Shown here: piece by piece, positions 55,301-60,748 of the stretch
Layout of the letters: every line of letters starts with the position of its first letter
How positions within the stretch are numbered: position 1 is the first letter of the stretch
Assembly: GCA_013398295.1 (NCBI GenBank)
Contig: VZSF01003003.1
Coordinates: 1 to 64,000 of the forward strand
DNA length: 64,000 bases
Source of the DNA: Chionis minor
Taxonomy: Eukaryota; Chordata; Aves; Charadriiformes; Chionididae
Direction of reading: 5' to 3'
Made by a program: the position numbers and the translations under genes
Notes under the pieces: model-generated
Database searches by the model: none
Told to the model about the DNA's origin: nothing
Seen by the model: only the letters and a program-made list of their open reading frames with translations

Positions 55301-58300
55301 TAAAAAAATTCAAATAACTCCCCCTGATGCTAACAGCTAACTTTTTTTTTCCTCGTTACTCAATTTCTCTGCATAAAACAAAATTTTCTGTTTAGTAAAT
55401 TACTTTGCTCTGCACAGCATTAACTTGAAAAACTGTGTTGCTGACTACAGGAAAAAGAAAATATTTTAGCACCCTTATGTAATTTTTCCAACCTGTCACA
55501 TCAAAACATGTCTGGAATATGTTAATTTGTTAAATGACCTGCTATATGCTACATGCTGAGTGGACTGCATTTACATTTTGATTCAAAATTGCTGTCTATT
55601 AATATAATAACCCAAAGTTTATTATAGATTCTATGTTTTTAAGATGCTAACAGGGGCAAGCAATATGTCATTTTTGAGCTAGCCAGCCGAGACTGTAAGA
55701 TATCTGCAATATTGGGGTTTTGATTAAGTATGCTTCCTGTATGACTCTGAAAAGAGCCACAGCCTATGCTGGAAAACAAAAAACCTAAAAACTGTGGGCC
55801 CTGTGAATGAGACATATAGGGAAAAATTTCTTTCTGAGTCCAAATCCTATGATCAGTTTGACTCAGCTAATGTATAAATGAAGGTCCTGAGGTTTTTCAA
55901 ATTTTTTTAAATTTCTGTTTTCCGAAGTCAAATGCAAAGAACAGGAAGGAGGAGAAGGAATTATTCTTCTCCCTGGATATGCCAGGATCCCAGCATCTTC
56001 TTTTTCTGTCAGCCTGTCCCTCCAGAAACATTTCAAATGTACATCTTAAAACTATTTGGGTTTCTTACCTAAAGAGAGCAGGAAATGCTGTGTTGCTGAT
56101 GCGAAACCCATTATTCCTAGAGTTGTTGGATGAAATCCGATCTTGGGCATATAATTTTTATACTGCGCTTTTCTAGTGCTTGAAAAATATCCATATGTGC
56201 ATATATATATATATAAACACACAGTAATGTGTAAAATCTTCGGTGGCTTTATATATCACTTGCTAGAGACTACTTTAGGAGATTATTATTTTTTGGATAA
56301 AAGAAGCTGAAACTTGTAGAGGATCCAGAAAACTGCGTATTTTGAATTTGGTACCAGAAGGCCAGGAATGGTTCAAGGCATTTGGATACAGATTAACATC
56401 CATGTTTTGACAAGTTTTGAGTCATTTGTGGTGTCTTAGTCATATTTAGCTTTGTTTTTAAACACCCCAATCTCTAAAATGTTACTAAGTCAATATTAAT
56501 CAATATTCAAGGCTAAATAATAAACTTTGTAAAGCTGGTTTTGGGTTTGTCAAACTCGGTGCTGTCTTTGTAGCACTTATGCTGAGGAAACTGATCTTCT
56601 GTATTTAATTTTTAAGGGAAATACATGCAGATGATGAATATTCTGAAACCAATTGCATTTGATGTGATCCACTTCATGTCCCAGCTCTTCGATTACTACC
56701 TGTATGCAGTCTATACGTTTTTTGGCCGAAACGACACGGTGGGTAGAAACGTTATTCATTTCCAAGTTGCACACAGAATGAGAATACAGACGAGATCTAT
56801 TTAAAGTACTACCTAATATGTAATCCCCAGAAAAATTAATGGCCACAGAATGGATTTGAATGCAGAGGTAAGAAAAGGCTGATTAGATCAGCAATAAGGG
56901 GAATAAGCACTGGGAGCATCATTATCACTGGGACGAGAATCCTATTATGTTTTGAATGTATTTTGTACTCTTTTTCCAGCAGTATTTTGAAAGGAAGGGA
57001 AGACAACGTGAAATACTTAGACATAGTGGCAGAAAGTGGGGAGCAAAGGAGCAGTCTGCAGAAGATGGGTGGTGGTTTGGAGCCTAGAGAGTATAAGTTG
57101 ATTTTATTTTCTGGTATATATTTCTCTAGCTTAGATAAGCATAGCAAAAGGAAGAGGAGGGGGCCATGAGAGTTAAGTAGTAACGAAGGTTGAAGATATT
57201 TGAAATACACTTTTTCAGATCCAGTATTCTTCTGTCAAACTAATTGAATTAATGAAAACAGGGGGTTTTTTGAGTGATCTTGTAGTTGAAATAAGTGCTT
57301 GTTGGTAATGTCTGTATGTAACATAGATCAACTTTCAACAGAGTTGTCCTAAAACATTTATGAAAAGCTGCGTGTAAAAACAATTTTCTCCTCTCTTGGC
57401 CCCTAAATTACTCCACAAGTAATAATACCGTGGGGTTCCAAATTCATCATAATCTGTTGGCAAATTGTAATGGATTTTCAGACTCAACATATGGTTCTAA
57501 ATGGTTTTGAGCTGTTCTCTTTGGCAGGACAAATGTATTTGCAATTTGTTTGTGTTTAGAAGAGGGTGGGTTTTTTGTGTTGGTTTTTTTTTTCATTTGT
57601 TTGTTGATTTTGTTTTTTTGTTAAGATAATTGATTTCCATTGGCTTAGCTGCTCTGGTATTCACTTTGTGTTGCATTTATTTTTATTTTTTTGCACCTCT
57701 CATTTTGTGTTTTTAAAGCTCATACTGAGTTCATCACTCTGTACTTCTAACAGAGAACAGCACAGTGCTAGGCAGGTAAACATTATAGCAGATGGGTGGT
57801 AAAATTTGATGTTTTTGTAGCGTGCCTAATTTTTGTTTTGACAGGTGATTTTCCGTGGGAAACATAATGCTTACAAAGGGTCTATGAATGTAATAAACCC
57901 TCTTGTAATGCTGCTTAAATGTCCTTACTCACCATAGTGTTTATAAACGTTTAGAAAGTAGAGATGGGTGATGGTATGTGATTTACACCACTGAGAGTGC
58001 TTCTGTTTTATTTTTATTCACAAAAAAGTATCAAATAGGATTCTTTTAAAGTATGCTGGTAATATAACTTTCTTAAGTGGTTGAAATTCTTTGTGAATAT
58101 TGTGCTTATGTTGTATGTGTTAGTACACACATAAGGAGAGTGATTAATTGTACAGAGTTCATTCCCAGTTCAGTGAAAACCGAGGATTTAAAATATAGAT
58201 GTTGAATTCTGTGTCCGGTCACGATGCTAAGTCATTGCTCTTTCCAGACCTCTTTAGGATGATTACCCTATGTAGTCAGTATTTGGCTTTCTTCACTGCC

Positions 58301-60748
58301 AAAATTTGCACACCATTGTAACCAGAATTGCTCTTTCAAAAGCTTTTTAATTTTTCGGATGCAAATTAAGGCTGCCTTTCCTCCTTATCTCAAATGATGG
58401 AGCAACTGAACATGAAATTAAAAGGAATTGCCTATATTTCATATCTGCTCACTAAATTGTAAGACATTGATGAACGTGCCACAGAATAGTCTTCCTTAGC
58501 AGAATAAATTCGAGGTGACTTTTAATTTTTTTGTCAAGACATAATATGTAATAATTTGTAAACCTATGGCCATTTTTATGGAAAACACTTAACCTTTTTG
58601 TTTTTAAACTGTAAGAGGTGATGTAGAATTGGTGATGAGTAAAATTATTCTGTAAATTGTCTAATGCTCTGCTTACTAACCTTACTAGGTCATCAATTTG
58701 TGGAATTTAGGTATATAACATTTTGCATATAGAAATAGCAAAAAACCTGTATGAAGCAAAGCAGTTATACTGCTGAGTGATATGCTTTGTGTAAAGTCAT
58801 TAGGTTTTCTGTCCTTGAGAAAAATGCTGAGCAACAATCTTTTTTGGGTTTTTTTTATTTGTTTGTCGTGGGTTTTTCCCCCCTCATACGTATGGCTACA
58901 CAATTCTGACTTAAAGCTGTAACTGGCTGCCTGGTAAATCTGGAGTTCTTGATATGCAATGTTTTATGGAAATGTAAGTTTGTTTTTACATTCCTTTTCA
59001 TTCAGCTATGTTTCAAATGAAAAATTGCTGGTTTTTAGAAAGAAATATATAATTATAGAATAAGTAAGTAGAAGTTACTGATAGCTATTCAAAGTTAGTA
59101 ATTGAAAGGCAGAAAGAGAGACCATTAGCAGCAGGTGGTGTGACGGGTAGTTTTGATGGCGCATATGCAAGTTTCTTAAAATTAAATTTAACGGCTGAAA
59201 TTTGCAAGTATGTTTTTTAGCATATATATTTTTTTTTTTCCTTTAAGCAGGCTATTTTGTCTGTTTGTTCTTACCTTATCAGGGAGAATAGCCAGTCTTG
59301 AATTTGCAGTCCTCATGACCATGTCTTGAAAAACTACTATATGACATTATAGAGGGAAAAGAGAATTAAGGGTGTGTTTCTTAAAGAGAAAAAAGTTATT
59401 TTCTTTTTCACCCATATACCTGCAAAATCAAAGGCAGTTCAGAACTGGTATTTCTGCAGTAAAAATGTGAACAAAAATACAAATGATTTTTCTAAAAAAG
59501 CTTACTTCACCTGTGGAAAAACAAAGGCGTGAACACTTTTCATCAGCCGTAGACACTAGGATAGTGATTTATGTCTCCTAGATCAGGTTCTAGATTTTAG
59601 CAGAGTGTACTTCCAGTGAGAATTCAGCTCATATGTAAATTTTCATTGAGTATATAGGAGGATTGGGACAGATGGACATCTTAGTCAGAAACGTTAGATG
59701 TAGTAAATGGGGACCTGAATTATACGTTTTTATATTTAAAAGGAGCAGATGGGATGACATGAACTTGAACGCTTCCTTCCCTGATTTAGTGCATTGAAAG
59801 AAGTCTAATAATAAGGTGTACAACAGTGCTCTAAATATTGTTCAGTAAATTGCCTTTTGGTGTGAATCACATACCAGAACTGTATTCAGATAATTCCAGA
59901 TTCTTGATGTGAATGTGTGTTTCTCAGCTGTCCCTTTTCCACTTCCTTTGTTGTATTAGTTTATTCTTTGTTTTCTTTTAATTGGAAGGACATAAGTAGC
60001 TACATTAATTATGCGTGTCGAATCAGACCCTCAGCTGGTATAATTCATTGCACTTACCAGGAAATCCGGGTAGCTGTATTGATTTATCCCAGCTGAACAT
60101 CGGCCCCCTAATACCTCTAAGCCATGAAAATGAAGATGGCACATTTCTTAGGTAGATCTTGATAAGCATTAAGTAATAATAGCTGTTTTATAACAATCAA
60201 TGGATATAATTTTACATATCCAAGTTAGATATTTAATAAGGAATTAAAAAATCATGTAGCTTGAGAGAGAAGTCAAGACCCATTTGGCTTGGGTGTGATA
60301 TGCATACAAGTCTCTGCGGGGACATCATGGTGTACCATTCTGGGCTTGTCACCCAAATGAGAAAATCTAGAGCCCTGCACCCAAATACAGTATTATAACC
60401 ATAAAGGGTACTGTTTTTTTATTGGTATGACTGGTAGGCTGTCATCTTCATGAAAGGTACTTGAGTCATTCTTCACAACAGTGTAGTGTTGAGTGTCGTG
60501 ATCTCTGTTGATTTTCTTTTCCTTTTGTACAGTTGTGATTATGTGCTAAAACTTTAATGTAAGTAAATTGTAGCAAGTGTTTACAAACTGAATTTTTGTG
60601 GTTTCACTGTAAAGTTTAAACCAATGAATTTTCCTTTCACAGTTTAAATAGAATGTATTTCTTCTAGTTTGAATCAACAGGACTAGGCCTCAGTAGCAGC
60701 AGATTACGCACCACTCTGAACAGAATCCAGGAGAGTCTCATTGATCTG
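1227..60748 (+). CDS. VPS50: VPS50 (CCDC132, syndetin), partial: 20 internal coding exons
   Basis: VPS50 replaces VPS54 in the GARP-like tether to form EARP (VPS50-VPS51-VPS52-VPS53), which acts on recycling endosomes to return cargo to the surface and is linked to dense-core vesicle maturation in neurons; this is family knowledge. In the sequence, 20 exons join into 653 codons with no stop, all with AG acceptors and GT donors and matching phases. I recognised the protein from long stretches near-identical to vertebrate VPS50, for example [29 protein letters not shown] and [18 protein letters not shown]. The N-terminal half is the helical, coiled-coil-prone Vps54_N-like region. An acidic, serine-rich linker follows (about residues 486-590), and then the start of the C-terminal half. 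The start codon, promoter and the last ~275 codons are outside the window, so regulation cannot be judged. Residue numbers given in the exon entries are estimates from the human protein. Confidence 0.97.
1350..1962 (+). other. VPS50 intron, 613 bp
   Basis: AT-rich sequence with a short A13 run near 1620 and a GTGTGTATATATATAT stretch near 1705. Nothing else is recognised. Confidence 0.9.
1963..2034 (+). CDS. VPS50: VPS50 exon, about residues 76-99
   Basis: This exon has 24 codons, [20 protein letters not shown] followed by QQAA, in phase 0 at both ends. The acceptor is ATGCAG|AGG and the donor GCT|GTAAGT. The charged, Leu- and Gln-rich sequence suits the start of the N-terminal coiled coil that packs against the other EARP subunits. 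Confidence 0.95.
2035..6025 (+). other. VPS50 intron, about 4.0 kb
   Basis: It holds a T16 run (2976-2991) and scattered A/T homopolymers. The open frames seen here have no protein-like character or splice context. No mobile element is recognised. Confidence 0.88.
2976..2991. repeat. Poly-T run, 16 nt
   Basis: A run of 16 T follows a G/T-rich stretch (2941-2975), within the intron 2035-6025. No flanking retroelement is recognisable. Confidence 0.85.
6026..6079 (+). CDS. VPS50: VPS50 exon, about residues 100-117
   Basis: This exon has 18 codons, [18 protein letters not shown], in phase 0 at both ends. The acceptor is TTTTTAAG|GTA and the donor CAG|GTAAGA. The exon itself begins with GT directly after the acceptor AG. 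It continues the N-terminal helix and is followed in frame by [11 protein letters not shown]. Confidence 0.95.
6080..9778 (+). other. VPS50 intron, about 3.7 kb, with a solo LTR
   Basis: It contains the solo LTR at 8821-9171. A somewhat GC-richer stretch at about 6900-7600 holds open frames on both strands that look non-coding. The rest is unremarkable AT-rich sequence. Confidence 0.88.
8821..9171 (+). mobile_element. Solo LTR of an avian endogenous retrovirus
   Basis: The 351-bp element starts TGTCGTGGTTTGGCC and ends GAACCAGGACA, so it has TG...CA ends. It is flanked by the 5-bp direct repeat TAGGT at 8816-8820 and 9172-9176, a target-site duplication. The start and the inner segment AACTCGTGGGTTGAGATAAA match an LTR type I know from many bird genomes. 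A TATAAAT box at 8994-9000 supports the + orientation. No retroviral internal region or second LTR is present, so it is a solo LTR left by recombination. The 5-bp duplication fits ERVL- or ERVK-type integration; I do not assign a subfamily. Confidence 0.9.
9779..9849 (+). CDS. VPS50: VPS50 exon, about residues 118-141
   Basis: The 71 nt encode [20 protein letters not shown] followed by NGR, ending with the first two bases of an Arg codon (AG|A) that the next exon completes. The acceptor is CTCTGTAG|GAA and the donor AAG|GTATCT. The solo LTR at 8821-9171 lies about 600 bp upstream, inside the preceding intron, and does not touch the splice signals. Confidence 0.95.
9850..10252 (+). other. VPS50 intron, 403 bp
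   Basis: A short AT-rich intron ending TAACTTTTGCAG. Nothing else is seen in it. Confidence 0.9.
10253..10370 (+). CDS. VPS50: VPS50 exon, about residues 141-180
   Basis: The 118 nt complete the split Arg codon and encode [20 protein letters not shown], then [19 protein letters not shown]. The exon ends in phase 0 at CTG|GTACGT, with acceptor TTTTGCAG|ACA. The basic helical segment is highly conserved in the family. The next intron is only 86 bp. Confidence 0.96.
10371..10456 (+). other. VPS50 short intron, 86 bp
   Basis: It runs from GTACGTACAG to TTATTATTATTTTTAG. It is close to the minimum intron size for vertebrates and the shortest in the window, separating two exons of 118 and 36 nt. 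Confidence 0.93.
10457..10492 (+). CDS. VPS50: VPS50 small exon, about residues 181-192
   Basis: This is the shortest exon of the window, with 12 codons reading [12 protein letters not shown] in phase 0 at both ends. The acceptor is ATTTTTAG|CAA and the donor GAG|GTAAGT. It follows an 86-bp intron, so exon definition probably treats it together with the preceding exon (inference). Confidence 0.95.
10493..13041 (+). other. VPS50 intron, about 2.5 kb
   Basis: It holds a CTTCC-rich run near 10565 and the poly-C tract with N (10788-10826). No transposable element or RNA gene is recognised. Confidence 0.88.
10788..10826. repeat. Poly-C run with one ambiguous base
   Basis: This is a nearly pure C tract that ends in a GCCCC repeat and contains N at 10807, the only undetermined base in the window. 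True length and sequence are uncertain, as is usual for C homopolymers. It lies in the intron 10493-13041. Confidence 0.95.
13042..13124 (+). CDS. VPS50: VPS50 exon, about residues 193-220
   Basis: The 83 nt encode [20 protein letters not shown] followed by FKHYSCI, then two bases of a Ser codon (AG|T). The acceptor is TTATCCTAAG|GAA and the donor AAG|GTAAGA. The [17 protein letters not shown] segment is a hallmark of the N-terminal domain shared by VPS54- and VPS50-type tethering subunits. Confidence 0.96.
13125..17835 (+). other. VPS50 intron, about 4.7 kb, with CR1
   Basis: It contains the internally deleted CR1 at 13970-14990. Outside it I see only AT-rich unique sequence with an A12 run near 15490. 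Confidence 0.88.
13970..14990 (+). mobile_element. CR1 LINE, 5'-truncated and internally deleted
   Basis: The sequence follows the avian CR1 ORF2 from the endonuclease-RT linker (GGATCAGGCTAATATTTAAGG) into the reverse transcriptase. Recognisable protein pieces are [51 protein letters not shown] and [19 protein letters not shown]. Frameshifts split the reading frame into several parts (14055-14315, 14303-14752, 14691-14960). After DGWTIR the copy jumps, near 14961, directly to the CR1 3' end (CCATTCTATGATTCTA). This skips the rest of the RT, including the FADD box, and most of the 3' UTR. The copy is inactive and lies in a VPS50 intron in sense. Confidence 0.95.
17836..17878 (+). CDS. VPS50: VPS50 exon, about residues 220-234
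   Basis: The 43 nt complete the split Ser codon and encode [14 protein letters not shown], ending in phase 0 at GAG|GTAAGA. The acceptor is CATTAATAG|TGA. It is a short amphipathic helix leading into the next exon ([15 protein letters not shown]). Confidence 0.95.
17879..20873 (+). other. VPS50 intron, about 3.0 kb
   Basis: It has a T14 run near 18900, an A/C-rich tract at 19732-19796 and a C-rich run near 20480. Nothing else is recognised. Confidence 0.88.
20874..20972 (+). CDS. VPS50: VPS50 exon, about residues 235-267
   Basis: This exon has 33 codons, beginning [20 protein letters not shown] and ending [11 protein letters not shown], in phase 0 at both ends. The acceptor is TTATATAG|GAA and the donor CAG|GTTAGT. 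GTTAGT is a less common but functional donor form. Confidence 0.96.
20973..23529 (+). other. VPS50 intron, about 2.6 kb
   Basis: AT-rich, apparently unique sequence. I see no repeats or genes in it. Confidence 0.88.
23530..23670 (+). CDS. VPS50: VPS50 exon, about residues 268-314
   Basis: This exon has 47 codons, beginning [20 protein letters not shown] and ending [12 protein letters not shown], in phase 0 at both ends. The acceptor is TTCTTTCAG|ACA and the donor ACA|GTATGT. It is among the best-conserved stretches of the family and was the clearest identifier of VPS50 in this window. Confidence 0.97.
25391..25413. repeat. T8-A7-T8 homopolymer block
   Basis: Three adjacent homopolymers (T8, A7, T8) form a short, self-complementary AT block in the intron 23671-28425. 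Its function, if any, is unknown. Confidence 0.8.
27773..27982 (+). mobile_element. CR1 LINE 3' fragment, sense
   Basis: The fragment follows the terminal part of CR1: TTGGAATAGTCTCCCCAGGG, GGACACTTAAGATTCAGCTG, GGTTGGACCAGATGATC and GGTTCCTTCCAACC. It ends near TATTCCATGCTTCTC, a decayed form of the CR1 3' tail. Divergence from the consensus I know is substantial, which suggests an old insertion. Confidence 0.88.
28426..28561 (+). CDS. VPS50: VPS50 exon, about residues 315-360
   Basis: The 136 nt encode [20 protein letters not shown], then [20 protein letters not shown] and AAVSS. The exon ends with one base of a split Asp codon (G|AT). The acceptor is TTTCTGTAG|CAT and the donor CTG|GTAAGA. 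The end of the exon ([12 protein letters not shown]) is a variable, polar stretch and appears about one residue longer than in human. Confidence 0.96.
28562..34789 (+). other. VPS50 intron, about 6.2 kb
   Basis: The second-largest intron of the window. It holds an A17 run near 29738, a C-rich stretch near 32220 and scattered T runs. No mobile element is recognised, which is notable for its size. Confidence 0.85.
34790..34881 (+). CDS. VPS50: VPS50 exon, about residues 360-390
   Basis: The 92 nt complete the split Asp codon and encode [20 protein letters not shown] followed by [10 protein letters not shown], ending in phase 0 at CAG|GTATGT. The acceptor is TTTCAG|ATG. A second CAG lies 6 nt upstream and would add two codons in frame. 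The [12 protein letters not shown] block is strongly conserved. Confidence 0.95.
34882..35621 (+). other. VPS50 intron, 740 bp
   Basis: AT-rich, with a poly-T (34891-34903) close to the donor and an A13 run near 34971. Nothing else is seen. Confidence 0.9.
35622..35716 (+). CDS. VPS50: VPS50 exon, about residues 391-422
   Basis: The 95 nt encode [20 protein letters not shown] followed by [11 protein letters not shown], then two bases of an Arg codon (AG|G). The acceptor is ATTTTGTAG|GAT and the donor [20 protein letters not shown] and YDDFIFVLD are family-conserved. Confidence 0.96.
35717..36420 (+). other. VPS50 intron, 704 bp
   Basis: It contains a short CpG-bearing stretch near 35888 (CTCTCGCGCGCTACC), uncommon in these introns but far too small for a CpG island. 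Nothing else is recognised. Confidence 0.9.
36421..36519 (+). CDS. VPS50: VPS50 exon, about residues 422-455
   Basis: The 99 nt complete the Arg codon and encode [20 protein letters not shown] followed by [12 protein letters not shown], then two bases of the next Arg codon (AG|A). The acceptor is TTGTTATAG|GCT and the donor CAG|GTGAGA. Confidence 0.96.
36520..39899 (+). other. VPS50 intron, about 3.4 kb
   Basis: AT-rich, apparently unique sequence with a few A homopolymers (near 38220 and 39645). I see no gene or transposable element in it. Confidence 0.88.
39900..39990 (+). CDS. VPS50: VPS50 exon, about residues 455-485
   Basis: The 91 nt complete the Arg codon and encode [20 protein letters not shown] followed by [10 protein letters not shown], ending in phase 0 at CAT|GTACGT. 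The acceptor is CTATTTCAG|AAC. The [16 protein letters not shown] block is diagnostic for VPS50. Confidence 0.97.
39991..41583 (+). other. VPS50 intron, about 1.6 kb
   Basis: AT-rich, with an A15 run near 40440. No repeat family is recognised. Confidence 0.88.
41584..41760 (+). CDS. VPS50: VPS50 exon, linker, about residues 486-544
   Basis: This is the largest exon of the window, with 59 codons in phase 0 at both ends, beginning [20 protein letters not shown] and ending [15 protein letters not shown]. The SRSPSVSPS stretch is serine- and proline-rich, a likely flexible and phosphorylatable segment (inference). The acidic tail opens the linker between the N- and C-terminal halves. The acceptor is TTAATAG|GAA. 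The donor GGG|GTATGG departs from consensus at +4 and +6. Confidence 0.95.
42796..42840. repeat. 16-bp tandem repeat, about 2.8 copies
   Basis: The unit AATCACCTGGCTAAAA is repeated with period 16 at 42796, 42812 and 42828, the third copy being partial. Copies are essentially identical, which suggests a recent duplication. Each copy carries CACCTG, an E-box core. Confidence 0.95.
47042..47066 (+). promoter_or_regulatory. Long polypyrimidine tract of a VPS50 3' splice site
   Basis: T7-C-T17 lies directly upstream of AAACAG|TATGAATCG. It is the polypyrimidine tract of the exon at 47073 and by far the longest in the window. Homopolymer length here could differ between alleles or be misread by sequencing. 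Confidence 0.85.
47073..47191 (+). CDS. VPS50: VPS50 exon, acidic linker, about residues 545-584
   Basis: The 119 nt encode [20 protein letters not shown] followed by [19 protein letters not shown], then two bases of a Ser codon (AG|T). The composition is strongly acidic (Asp, Glu and Ser with few hydrophobic residues) and is probably disordered. The donor is AAG|GTAAGT. The acceptor CAG follows an unusually long, nearly pure T tract at 47042-47066. Confidence 0.96.
47686..47797. repeat. AT-rich TATA/ATAC low-complexity block
   Basis: This is a run of (AT)n interspersed with TACATAC and GTGCACAC between exons 47073-47191 and 48733-48839. It is likely to vary in length between individuals. 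Confidence 0.85.
48191..48273 (-). mobile_element. CR1 LINE 3' end, antisense
   Basis: The stretch ATAGAATCACAGAATATC...GAGTTGGAAGGAATCCATA...GAGTCCAACTCCCTGC is the reverse complement of the usual CR1 3' terminus. It is about 83 bp long, strongly 5'-truncated, and lies about 460 bp upstream of the exon at 48733. Confidence 0.88.
48733..48839 (+). CDS. VPS50: VPS50 exon, about residues 584-620
   Basis: The 107 nt complete the Ser codon and encode [20 protein letters not shown], then [15 protein letters not shown], ending with one base of a Gly codon (G|GG). The basic SRKRSDY stretch follows the acidic linker directly. The acceptor is TTTAAAG|TGT and the donor TCG|GTATGT. Confidence 0.96.
49381..49526 (+). 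mobile_element. CR1 LINE 3' fragment, sense
   Basis: Matches to the CR1 end include GGTAATCAAGACACGACTAG, GACCTGCTCTGAGCAGGAGG, TTGCACTAGATGGCCTCTGG and AGGTCCTTTCTGGCC. The final part, with TTTTCTATGAAAA, resembles the decayed ATTCTATG tail. Confidence 0.87.
50315..52060 (-). mobile_element. Old, decayed CR1-clade LINE in antisense
   Basis: Reading the minus strand from high to low coordinates gives reverse-transcriptase landmarks in the correct order. These are a linker similar to the KAEVLNEYFASVFT region near 51760-51720, NIFTND (like the FINDL box) near 51175-51150, a degraded DDTKLGG-like piece near 51110, [20 protein letters not shown] near 51085-51015, and [12 protein letters not shown] (like LFSLEKRRLRG) near 50655-50600. 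It ends near 50315 with GGAAATCCCTTTCCAATTCC, like the CR1 3' end. Many stops and indels are present. The upper boundary is approximate. Confidence 0.72.
52800..52906 (-). mobile_element. Possible antisense LTR remnant
   Basis: The minus strand from 52906 begins TGTCGTGGTTTGGGCTGGAC, which resembles the 5' terminus of bird LTRs (compare TGTCGTGGTTTGGCC at 8821). The similarity fades within about 100 bp and I could not locate the other end or a clear target duplication. It may be chance similarity of a short motif. Confidence 0.35.
56201..56215. repeat. (AT)n dinucleotide run
   Basis: A short (AT)7 tract is followed by AAACACACA, in the intron 48840-56616, about 400 bp before the exon at 56617. 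Confidence 0.8.
56617..56738 (+). CDS. VPS50: VPS50 exon, about residues 620-660
   Basis: The 122 nt complete the Gly codon and encode [20 protein letters not shown], then [20 protein letters not shown], ending in phase 0 at ACG|GTGGGT. The acceptor TTTTTAAG|GGA lacks a strong pyrimidine run further upstream. This is a hydrophobic, aromatic-rich helical segment at the beginning of the C-terminal half. It follows the largest intron of the window. Confidence 0.96.
56739..60667 (+). other. VPS50 intron, about 3.9 kb
   Basis: AT-rich, with T-rich stretches near 57550-57690 and 59228. No transposable element or RNA gene is recognised. Confidence 0.87.
60668..60748 (+). CDS. VPS50: VPS50 exon, about residues 661-687
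   Basis: This exon has 27 codons, [20 protein letters not shown] followed by QESLIDL, in phase 0 at both ends. The acceptor is TTCTTCTAG|TTT and the donor CTG|GTAAGT. It is the last exon recognised in the window. The next canonical family exon (continuing EVSADP...) was not found before position 64000. Confidence 0.96.

Larger units (their letters stand above)
48840..56616 (+). other. VPS50 intron, about 7.8 kb, rich in old retroelements
   Basis: The largest intron of the window. It contains a sense CR1 3' end (49381-49526), the decayed antisense CR1-clade LINE (about 50315-52060), a possible LTR remnant (52800-52906) and an (AT)n run (56201-56215). The stretch 53000-56200 shows nothing recognisable. 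Confidence 0.87.
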